Part shown: piece by piece, positions 1-8,117 of the stretch
How positions within the stretch are numbered: position 1 is the stretch's first letter
How the letters are laid out: every line of letters begins with the position of its first letter
NCBI GenBank assembly: GCA_012932865.1
Contig: SAXG01000031.1
Coordinates: 186,001 to 250,000 of the forward strand
DNA: 64,000 nt
Source of the DNA: Amylostereum areolatum
Lineage: Eukaryota > Basidiomycota > Agaricomycetes > Russulales > Stereaceae
Direction of reading: 5' to 3'
The notes under the pieces: model-generated
Database searches by the model: none
What the model saw: only the letters and a program-made list of their open reading frames with translations
What the model was told of the DNA's origin: nothing
Position numbers and translations under genes: made by a program

Positions 1-861
1 CTTACGACAGCTGGTGCGACATTGGCAGAATGAGAGACACGCACCGGATATCCTCCCGGGGCAAGAGCTGACGTTGGGTGCCATACTCGACCACATACGA
101 CGTCAGGTGCGTTTCATGATCCGTTTAGAGTGTTCGCGAACTGACGTGGTTTACGAGGGGGTCAGTCTAGCACGGTACAGCTTTTAAGAAGCGACCCAAA
201 CTCATCTGAGGACGAACATTTCCGCATCATGCTTGCGCAAACCGAGATCGAGCGCGTCAAGTTCGTTGTACGGTCCTACATCCGTACACGTCTTTTCAAG
301 GTTCGTTTAGTTCTATGCCTGTTCCGAATGCGAATAATGATGTGGGATAGATAGAGAAGTACGCACGCCATATCGTAAATACACCGGAAGTTCAGGAGCG
401 ATTGTCTCAGACGGAATTCGATCATGCAAAACGGTACGTACCCACCAACATACCGCGTCCCAATCCGTTAATCAACTAGTCGTAGCTTTGCCCAGATTAC
501 GGAAACCCACTTTCAAATATCGGTGCTGCAGTCGTTACCCCCAGACCAACGTGGTCTGAACGACGAAGCCGCCTTTGTGCCACCCATGAGTGCGTCATCC
601 CTTCGTTGCTCTGGGTGTTTCTCATCTCGCTGTACCAGTTCCTGCCCCTGACAACTCAAGAGCGGTATTCGTGCATGCTCGAGAAGACTGTCCGCCGGTA
701 CGATTGCCAGAGTGAGCTTTCCAGACCCCCAAAGGAGCAGGGCGTTAACCAGTTCCTCTGACAGCGGAAACTCGCTTACAATAAAAAAGGGACATATCGT
801 GCTCACCCCGTACGCTGTGGTCGAGCAGCTTCTCGCCATTGGCAACGTCGACCTCATCTAG
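1..861 (+). CDS. SLD5: GINS complex subunit Sld5, 3' part (window edge)
   Basis: Sld5 is one of four GINS subunits; GINS joins Cdc45 and Mcm2-7 to form the replicative CMG helicase in the nucleus. The 5' end lies left of the window. Exons read by hand are 2-106, 181-300, 351-437, 496-589, 663-711 and 765-861, all with GT/AG introns of 50-75 bp and consistent phase, giving about 183 residues. Visible hallmarks are an N-terminal helix (LRQLVRHWQNERHAPDILP), the helix with ERVKFVVRSYIRTRLFK, the VLQSLPP segment, and a C-terminal beta domain ending GHIVLTPYAVVEQLLAIGN then VDLI and the stop at 859-861. This matches the order of Sld5 domains (alpha domain, then small beta domain). The neighbouring NC2-alpha gene converges on it, with 148 bp between stop codons. 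Identification rests on motif pattern, with no serious alternative. Confidence 0.87.
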
Positions 862-1009
862 CCTTCGTCCCTGCCTCACTACCTTTACCCCAATACCTTA
901 ATCGATATACCATCCAGTTTGTCACAAACAACAATACAGCACGGAGTACAAAGCAATAGAACGTACATATACACAAATACCTGTGAAACTGAGTATCAAG
1001 CCTGTCCTC

Positions 1010-1764
1010 CTACTCGTCCTCATCGTCCCAGCCCTCAGGCCCAGTGACCGTCCGTGTGGGCGCCTTCGCCTCCACCGTCTCTTGGTCGCCACCGCCCTCG
1101 TCCTCCTCCTTCGCCTTTTTTCTCCGTTTGCGTTTCTTCGGCGCCTCGCTTCCTTCTGCAGCCGCACTCGCGGACGCGGCAGCCTTGGACTTGCGGGGCT
1201 TCTTCTGTTTGGGCGGGGGCGGCGCGTCGTCGGGTGCGTCGAGGGAGAGGGAACCACCGGCGGAAGGGTCAGGGACATTCGACACAATTTCCTTGAGAAA
1301 GTCGAGCATTTCCGTGTTTTCGATGGCGTTTTTCCTGGTGTAGGGAGTCGCGGGAGTTGAGCAATGCGACTAGGTAAAGGGGAAGGGGGGGAATATGGCG
1401 TGAGTGGGAACATACAGGTGATACGCCTCGACCTTCTTGCTTCCCCTCTGAACCGTGACCGAGCTGGCTTCGTCAATTACCATCTGCAAGAATAGTTCTA
1501 GGGCCTTCGCTGCCCGTTTCCACTGAGCATACACGCACATAAAGGAAAGAAGTCTGACGCACAAATAACAACTGGCGTTGCCTGCGCGACTTTCCCGACC
1601 TCCTCGTCCTTCTGCATGATCTTCTTTATCCGAGCCTGGGCACAAGCAATAGGTTCGCATAGTAAATGCGAGGTGGAGAAGGAAATCGATAAGTTAGACT
1701 ATGCTGTGGGAGCAAAAATCGAACGCACCACTGGGAATTTCGTGGCTTTGTTTCTGGTCTTCAT
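1010..1764 (-). CDS. BUR6: NC2-alpha / DRAP1-type histone-fold transcription corepressor
   Basis: NC2-alpha pairs with NC2-beta (Dr1) through a histone fold and clamps TBP on DNA, repressing or activating RNA polymerase II promoters. Four exons join cleanly: 1764-1729, 1635-1563, 1509-1416 and 1334-1010, giving 175 residues. The histone fold covers about residues 13-85: ARIKKIMQKDEEVGKVAQAT, then VVISKALELFLQMVIDEAS, then TVQRGSKKVEAYHLKNAI and TEMLDFLKEIVSNVPDP. The tail is low-complexity, lysine-rich (KKRKRRKKAKEEDE) and ends in an acidic GWDDEDE patch, as in fungal relatives. The ATG at 1764 was chosen because it gives a short basic leader and an in-phase first intron. No break is seen. 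The symbol follows the yeast orthologue by motif similarity only. Confidence 0.87.
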
Positions 1765-2036
1765 CGTGTACCAGTGTTCTTCTGCCCTTTTGACGCCAGG
1801 TATAGCAATTCACTAATGTGTGGGCGACCTGGTTGGGCTATAAAGAGCTGGATCGGACTTGGGGGGATTATTCAACGGCAGGTTTGGAGACGTCGAGAGA
1901 AAGGGACCGGACAATCTGAGTTCAGAGCGCTTATGCATGCGCGCTTAGGTTAGGGTTTCACGAGTTAGTTGTGCACGTGACAAACCCCGCCTTCCCGGAG
2001 TCTCACTCAGACTGTCTCGCTCCCTCTCACCACATA

Positions 2037-2614
2037 CTGTACCGATCTGGACTTAGGCAACGTCCCGGTCCCCGAGGGTCAGTTGCAGTTGCCTAATTTT
2101 TCGGCCGTCCCGTGTCCCGAAGGGTGGGTTGCATCATGTCACCCTAACCATAAATGCTCTCCAAAATCGCAAAAAACGGTCGCAAAAAAGCCGGGAAGAA
2201 ATTGTATTGTCGCATAGTGGTAAGATATCCAGTCTGGTCGTCTTCCAATCATGTACATTTATGTGAAGCGGGGATCACTATCACCGTTGAGCACCGCTGG
2301 CTGTATATGGGCTGGACTCGTGTCTTCTTGCCTCTCGGGTTCATAACTGCAGCCTGACTGTCCGACTGCAAAGAGGAAAGCAGGTTAAATTCAGTGGATG
2401 ATTCGCCCAACGCTTACCGCGTTGTGGACCATGGTGTACACAGTGACATCGCGACAGCGAAAAAGCATGTCGTCGCTCTGTCAGACACTGGGAAAAATCC
2501 CGGTTGCGTCGCCTATTTTGGTGTCCCGGGTCCCCGAGGTCTGGTTGCCTCCCGGAACCGCTCCCACGCTCACGTGACCTGGTTGCATGGTTGCCTAAGT
2601 CCAGATCGGTACAG
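2037..2614. mobile_element. MITE-like DNA element with 25-bp perfect terminal inverted repeats
   Basis: The 25-bp termini 2037-2061 and 2590-2614 are exact reverse complements (starting CTGTACCGATCTGGACTTAG), and each is flanked by TA (2035-2036 and 2615-2616). A second internal motif (GTCCCGGTCCCCGAGG near 2062 and GTCCCGGGTCCCCGAGG near 2522) is a direct near-copy. No transposase-like frame is present in its 578 bp, so it looks non-autonomous. A TA duplication fits Tc1/mariner-like elements, but the family cannot be named from the sequence alone. Confidence 0.6.
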
Positions 2615-2616
2615 TA

Positions 2617-2919
2617 GTTCCTACGACAATATATTTCGCACATGTAGGATTATCCAGTATCGGCTCCAGACTCTTATACTTGTCCATAGCCTCTGCAGAC
2701 ATCGACTTCCAAGTACCAGCCCTTCCGACTCAAGAGTGAGCCCTTCTTTTTACTCCCAACGCCGATGGTTGAGAATGCTCCTACTTATTGCTGATTCTGA
2801 TCCATTGGAATAGCACCAGATGGGATCCCATGCAAGTAACACGCGAGGCTTCGTGTTTCATTGAGGGATGACCTTGCGCTGGCACTTTAAATTCCTCCGA
2901 GCTACATTGTATTTGTGGT
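2617..2919. other. Intergenic, nothing recognised
   Basis: About 300 bp between two DNA elements. No credible gene, RNA gene or repeat was seen. Confidence 0.4.
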
Positions 2920-2921
2920 TA

Positions 2922-3584
2922 CATCAGCAACTTCACACATTGGGTTGGGGAGTTTCCATGGGTTTGATGCCTGGTTGGCTTCTTGCGAGGTTCTGCCGAG
3001 TTGTCCCGTTAAGGAAGTCCTCGTGAAACTCGGCAACTTCCCGCGCGCGCGTCGGGATTTGCCCAAAGGCTCTGTCAGGCCTGCCCTAAAGACGTTTGAC
3101 CGTGAGACAGTTCACGGGGCACTTCTGCCACGCGCGCCAGCTCTCACTCTTGTATCCAACCACCATCACCCTCTTCCGTCGTCCCTCCCACCCCTGTCAC
3201 CCTCAACGCCCTCGACGCCCGTGTCACCCTCGTCACCCGCAACGCCCCCGTCACCCACAATGCCCTCGCCGCCCCCGTCGCCCGCAATGCCCTCGCCGCC
3301 CTCAATGCCCGCAACGCCCCCGTCGCCCTCGCCACCCTCACCGCCCCCGTCGCCCTCGCTGCCCCTGTCGCCCGCAACGCCCCCGCAACGCCCGCATCGC
3401 TCACAACGCCTGCGTCGCCCGTGTCACCCTCGTTGCCCGTGTCACCCGCAACGCCCTCGCTGCCCGCGTCGCCCTCAACGCCCCCATTACCCGCAGCGTC
3501 CCCGTCACCTGCATCACCCGCAACGCCCCCGTCACCCTCGACACCCTCGCTGTTCCGACCACCTTGCCACCCCTCCACCTCCGG
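2922..3584 (+). mobile_element. Left half of TA-flanked DNA element E1 (right half now at 14691-15117)
   Basis: The terminus CATCAGCAACTTCACACA at 2922 is preceded by TA (2920-2921). Its partner is CATCAGCAAATTAACACACC at 14691, also preceded by TA (14689-14690). That end faces the same way as this one today, but faced it as an inverted repeat before the 13-15 kb segment was flipped. The element was entered by gypsy-1 copy A at TSD tccgg (3580-3584 and, as its reverse complement ccgga, 15113-15117). Its interior is a pyrimidine-rich minisatellite. E2 (3971-5849) has similar ends and content. No transposase frame was seen. Confidence 0.6.
3170..3570 (+). repeat. Degenerate pyrimidine-rich minisatellite in E1
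   Basis: An irregular array of units such as CCCGCAACGCCCCCGTCA, CCCTCGCCGCC and CCCTCAACGCC. The plus strand is almost G-free apart from CG steps. The strong strand bias leaves all three frames open as Pro/Ser/Thr-, Arg/His- or, on the other strand, Gly/Asp/Ala-rich translations. None of these is credible as a protein. Confidence 0.75.
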
Positions 3585-3829
3585 TGTCACGGATCGCTCC
3601 ATTTCTCTCTTCGTTTGCAGACCTCGTACACGCGACGCGTCACGGCACATGACTTTCCTTCGCATCACATGCTTCAATGACGTCATTGCCCGGACTTCCG
3701 AGCGGGGTTCCGCATCCTTATCTATGACATCATTGCTCCGGACCTTCATCCTCCGCCCCATGACTCCTTTCTTATTGTTCCCCCCGCTCGCACCACTATC
3801 GCATCGCATTGCACCATCGTCCCCACTTG

Positions 3830-3836
3830 TATATAA
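3830..3836 (+). promoter_or_regulatory. TATA box of gypsy-1 LTR; predicted transcript start about 3860-3863
   Basis: TATATAA lies 33 bp upstream of TAGACTGTCCA (3863-3873). A start about 30 bp below the TATA box would put that 11-mer at the very 5' end of the RNA. The 11-mer is the reverse complement of the primer-binding site at 5891-5901. Confidence 0.6.
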
Positions 3837-4299
3837 GGACAGTGTTTCTCTTCCCTTTTCCCTAGACTGTCCATCTCGTCATACGGTACTGTAGCGCACG
3901 TTGCACTACCCTAGGCCTGACACTCTCGAATCCATCTGTTCTCTCTTGCCCCTCCCGTCGTCGCGACTTACATCAGGAAAACTCCAAGTACTTGAGCTGT
4001 ACTTGGACTTGGAGCTAACAGCTTGGACTTGGAGACAACCCTTAGACAGAACTTGAACTGGAACAATAATACTTGCAGACTTACTGAAAAAGGCGGCACT
4101 TGGAAGTACCCTTAGAAATCTAGTAATTTACTTATATCCTTGAACATTTTATAAGTAGCTTGCATGAATCCCAAAAACTTGAATCAATCTCGAAAGTTGC
4201 TAAGTGACTAAGTCGCGACTCGCGACTTCGTGAATTTGAGAACGATATGAATCACGTGAGCTACCTATTTCCTCGATGCCCAACTCCGCGTCGTCTCCT

Positions 4300-4860
4300 T
4301 GTTCTCGACCACGACAACCGTCGTCGTCGTGGACACGGCTTCACCGCCGTCGTCGCCCTCGCCGCCGTCGTCGCCCTCGCCGCCGTCGGCGTCCTCAACA
4401 CCGACACCGTCGTCATCGTCAACGCTGGCGTCGCCGTCGCCCTCTCCTCACGCCCTCGTCACCCTCGACGACACCCTCCTCTCCCCGCCGTTCTCAACAC
4501 TCGCGTTCCCGTCGCCTCAACGGCCACGTCGCCGCCGCGTCTTCAACACTTCTCTCCCCATCGCCGTCAACGCTCATGCCCGTCGCCCTCAATGCCCACA
4601 CCCGTCGCCCTCAACACCCACGCCCTCGTCTCCCCCAACGCCAACGCGCCCGTCTCCCCCAGCGCCGACGGCCTCGTCACGCCCCACCCCGACGGCTTCG
4701 TCACCCCCCAACGCCAACGCGCCCGTCGCCCCCAACGCCGATGCCTGTCGCCCCCAACGCCGACGCCCGCCGACGGCTTTGTCACCCCCAACGCTAACAC
4801 CCACGACGCCAACGCCCTCGTTACCCGCCAACGCCAACGCCAACGCCCGTCTTCCAGCGC
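4300..4860 (+). repeat. Pyrimidine-rich minisatellite inside E2
   Basis: Irregular units such as CGTCGCCCTCAACGCC, CTCGTCTCCCCCAACGCC and CGTCACCCCCCAACGCC. Composition and unit style match the array in E1, and a weaker block recurs at 5200-5370. Long open frames across it result from the biased composition. Confidence 0.75.
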
Positions 4861-4869
4861 TCTCGAGCG

Positions 4870-5110
4870 TTCTGGTGTCGGTGCCGCGGCCGTGTTGAAG
4901 AAGATCCGTGTCGAGCCGAAGGTCGAGTTGCCCGGTGTCGGGGAGGGCTACCAGGGTGCGTTCGTTCCTTTGTTTTGGTATGGTTGTATGCACGTAAAAC
5001 TAACTTGGGTTTAGATCCAACGTGTGCTCCGTCCCGTACCAGGCCACCGACTACGTGGACACGCTTGATTTCGTCCTGCGCAACGAGCCGGAGGCGATGG
5101 AGCGTGTGTG
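4870..5110 (+). other. Exon-like stretch carried in E2, origin unknown
   Basis: Between minisatellite blocks the composition becomes normal and coding-like: KKIRVEPKVELPGVGEGYQG, then an intron-like gap (GTGCGT…TTTAG, about 4957-5015), then CSVPYQATDYVDTLDFVLRN followed by another GTGTGT donor near 5104. This looks like a fragment of a spliced host gene picked up by the element. I do not recognise the protein, and the phase across the intron is not certain. Confidence 0.3.
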
Positions 5111-5890
5111 TTTCCTTTCCAGCTCCCTGCTTTGTGGCCTTTCTGACGCGTGGCCTGTACAGTGGCTCCTTCCGAGTGGAAAAAGAACAAACACCCACCA
5201 ACGTCCATGCCCTTGTCACCTGCCAACGTCCACGCCATCGTCACGTCCCGCCGCCTCAATGCCCCCGCCCTGCGTCTCCGTCATTCCGACGCTCACGGCT
5301 CCGTCGCCCCCAACGCTTGCGGCTTCATCATCCTCAATGCTCGTGGCCCTGTCGTCCTTGCCGGAGCTGTCAACAAGGTATGTCTTGTTACTTCTATATT
5401 TTCTTTGAGGTTGTTTGACACTGAGCTGGTAGTATTTGTTAGGAGCTAGTGATATGTGTTGGTTCTTGGCGTCTCAATATCTCTTCTAGTTTCCATACCT
5501 CTGTACATGTACCTAGTAGTATCTACCTGTACTTAGTAGTTACTCATGAATAACAATTTGATTTCCCATCCCTGAAATGTGTGTGCATCTAAGGTCTTGA
5601 CAAGGCTCTTCAAGACAGAACTCAAGCTATCAAAAGGGCCTAACTCATGAGTACTTGAGTGACAAGGTATGCTCAAGGACATTGTACAGGACCTTCAAGT
5701 GCCTAGGAAGGCATGTTCAAGTCATAGCTGACCTTGGACAAGTAAAGGGACATGGCTTGGCCAAGTGTCATGTTACTTAGAGCTTGGGGCCTTGGGTGAC
5801 TTGCCCAAGGGTCCCAAGGCACTGTCAAGTAAGTGGAGTTTTCCTGATGTAGGCGGTTCCATTGGTCTCATAAACTGCGTTTCTGACACC

Positions 5891-5901
5891 TGGACAGTCT
5901 A
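5891..5901 (+). promoter_or_regulatory. Self-primer binding site of gypsy-1 copy A
   Basis: TGGACAGTCTA starts two bases after the 5' LTR. It is the exact reverse complement of TAGACTGTCCA at 3863-3873 in the LTR, and does not look like the 3' end of a tRNA. The arrangement equals that of Tf1, where the first 11 bases of the mRNA prime reverse transcription. Confidence 0.75.
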
Positions 5902-5924
5902 CCCTACGCCTACCTCGCACCCCT

Positions 5925-6509
5925 CTCCCCTATACCTCCCTCGCCATCTCTACGACATTAAAAACCCCCACCCTGGAACCCACCGCCGAACCGATCTTTC
6001 TCACCTTCAATCTCCAAGCATTCAACCCCGATCGCAACGCCCCGTTCCCCTGGCCCCGAGCAAACGCGGCCACCGTCGATCGCATACGAGCTCTCGAACT
6101 CCTCTGTAGGGAACATACCTGGAAGGTCCACGGAGTCAACTGCCACATATACGAGTGGTGCTGGAATCACGATCACGGTAGGCAGACAATCCTCTGCCTC
6201 TACGCTCGTGTCGTTGCGTGCTTTGACGTAGATCAGAACTGGTTCGAGTTCTCGATTCACTCCCCCACCTGGCACACCTGTTCCAGCACCCATCTACCTC
6301 CATCGATCATCCGACACAACTTCCCCACCATCTACAATTTCGCAATCCCCACACCGGAATCCACCCCGCCACCAGTCCTCCGTCCCACTATCAAGGGCAA
6401 GACCCTCCGCCACCGTCGCCTCGAACACAAGATCCGCCAGGCTATAAAAGCCGGCTACCTCACCCAGAAACTCCTCGGTCGTCGCCCCGTCGCGGCCGAC
6501 TTCTTCTAG
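5925..6509 (+). pseudogene. Gypsy-1 copy A leader frame upstream of gag
   Basis: An open frame without an obvious ATG, rich in W, Y, H and C (for example ICHIYEWCWNHDHGRQT-like text around 6140-6185), ends AGYLTQKLLGRRPVAADFF then TAG at 6507-6509. Copy B encodes a clearly related product on the minus strand (44600-44024) ending AADFF then TAG. Conservation in two diverged copies, including the stop, argues that it was a real translated region. I do not recognise a domain. The frame upstream of about 5950 is slipped relative to copy B. Confidence 0.45.
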
Positions 6510-8117
6510 AACCATCGCTTCCCAAACCTTCACCCGTCCCCCCACCCCCGCGTTCCCCCCGGGTATCTTCCGCGACTATTGTCCATACGAGTACTCCGTC
6601 CTCACCTCCCTAGACACCAAGAGACCGGTACATTGGGCCCACAACCCCCCCGAAGAAAGCAGGCAAGACTGGTACTTTGAAGGAGGCGACTATCTCACAG
6701 ACAAAGACTTTGATCTTGCAACCGACGTCCTTACCGCCTTCCTTAACCCACCCGCATCCTCTTCCCCACTGCCCCGCCGATCCACTGTCCTCTCCCCCCC
6801 CAGGGGATTCAAGTTCGACAGCGTCACCAAGAAGTGGTACGCGTATCGACGAAACCGGCAAGGAACACCAGGGCGCACAGTAGTTGAGTGGCAGCCCTCT
6901 AGTACCAACCCTGTTCAGGATCTCTGGTTTTGGAGACACAACCAGGAACTCATCACACCCCTCGACTTCCAAGTCGCACGTGAAGTCCAAATCGAGCTTG
7001 ACGAAGCCGAAGAACATCGTAAGGAACTCCAACGCCAACAAGAAGCAGCCTTCACCCGATCCCTCGACGTCGCCCTCCCCGCTGACAAAATGCCCGACGA
7101 AGAAACCAAACCCTCGACCGCCTCCAAGCGCGAGCTCGGCCCCAAGCCGAAGTCCTTCAAGGGCAACAGACGCGACACCCTCCGATTTGCCCTAGAGCTC
7201 CACATGTTCCTTCGTGTTAACAAAGATGTTTACACTACAGATAATGCCAAGATGATGCTCCTCTTCAGCCTGATGGAGGGAGACACGGTGAACTCCTGGG
7301 CCACGCACTGCCGCATGGAGCTCTTTGCCGATGAGGGCAAGAAGGAAGAAGCCGAGGACTCTGGTGAAACACCCCCAAAGCTCCACTACAGCACCTACAA
7401 GGAGCTTTCGGACAGGTTTGGTCGGGACTTCGTACCCATCGAACCGAAGATGGAGGCCCAGCGTAAGATCAACGAGCTCACGATGACTACTCGGGACGTC
7501 ACTGACTTCATCACCGAGTTTGAACTGCTGGCGACTATGACGGAGTACGACGAGGAAGCGCTGATCCACTTCTTCAAGAAAGGACTGCAGTGAGAACTCG
7601 GCAAGCAGGTGGCCCGGTCGTACCCATTCCCCACTGACCTCGCGGAGTGGAAGGAGCGCGCCCGCCGCATCAACCACCAATGGCTCGAGGAGAACCCGGA
7701 GAGGAAGAGCAGTCAGTCCAAGGGGGCTGTCGCGCTCACCTCGAACGGTTCGGCCAACGACTCCTCATCACGCCAAGTCAGCGCCTTCACCAACACCTCG
7801 ACCCGCCCTGCAAAGCTGACAGATGACGAGCGCGCAAAGATGATGCATGAGGGCAGGTGCTTCATGTGTCGACAGGCCGGTCACGTCTCCCGCGACTGCC
7901 CCAACCGCGACTCGAGCGCGCGACGGGTGGGCGCAGTGGAGACTGGATCTAAGGCCCCCCCCCACTGACGAGCATGGCTCCACCCACTGCGAAAGCAGCT
8001 CCCGACCCGTCCAAAACCATCGCGGCGATCACTCGCCAGCTGAAGGATCTGGACGCGGAAGGCAAGGAGCAGGCAGTAGCGCTGTTGAAGGACATCCTGG
8101 AATCGCAGGATTTTTGA
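6510..8117 (+). pseudogene. Gypsy-1 copy A gag, broken
   Basis: The gag frame is already open from about 6540 (PPGIFRDYCPYEYS, WYFEGGDYLTDKDFD) and passes through the ATG at 7090 (MPDEETKPSTASKRELGPKP) into the capsid-like region (FALELHMFLRV, FVPIEPKMEAQRKINELT). It stops at TGA 7591-7593, resumes in the same frame, and reaches a CCHC knuckle (CFMCRQAGHVSRDC) near 7860-7905. A C-run near 7960 slips the frame. The original end is Gln-Asp-Phe then TGA at 8115-8117, directly after GGATTTT (8108-8114). Gag would form the particle shell, and the knuckle would bind the RNA. Confidence 0.8.
8108..8114 (+). promoter_or_regulatory. Candidate -1 frameshift heptamer at gypsy-1 gag/pol junction
   Basis: G GAT TTT lies immediately before the gag TGA, and the pol frame (Leu-Lys-Arg-Pro-Pro) is open in the -1 frame at this point. 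Copy B has the same sequence (minus strand near 42944-42938). It is close to, but not, the canonical X XXY YYZ form; gypsy-2 has the canonical GGGTTTT at the same place. Confidence 0.45.

Larger units (their letters stand above)
3971..5849. mobile_element. TA-flanked DNA element E2 nested in a gypsy-1 LTR
   Basis: Termini CATCAGGAAAACTCCA (3971-3986) and its exact reverse complement (5834-5849) are flanked by TA (3969-3970 and 5850-5851). Removing 3971-5851 restores an uninterrupted 423-bp LTR (…GCGACTTAGGCGG…), so the boundaries are certain. The subterminal zones are rich in ACTTGGA/CAAGT-type words. The interior holds a pyrimidine-rich minisatellite like that of E1 and a short exon-like stretch (4870-5110). 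No transposase was recognised, so it appears non-autonomous. Confidence 0.85.
3585..5888 (+). repeat. 5' LTR of gypsy-1 copy A, interrupted by E2
   Basis: LTR sequence occupies 3585-3970 and 5850-5888; the intervening DNA is E2. Without E2 and its duplicated TA the LTR is 423 bp, the same as the other three full gypsy-1 LTRs here. Its distal half (variant CGAATCCATCTGTTCTCTC) matches the LTR at 15118 rather than the present 3' LTR at 12563, which is part of the evidence for the inversion. Confidence 0.9.

Noticed and set aside
3170..3570. Array of short repeats as a CRISPR locus
   Set aside because: Irregular direct repeats without constant repeat/spacer structure in a eukaryotic genome; a minisatellite explains them.
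3144..3809. Minus-strand Gly/Asp/Ala repeat protein of 221 codons
   Set aside because: It is the complement of the E1 minisatellite running into the LTR; no start context and composition driven only by the repeat.
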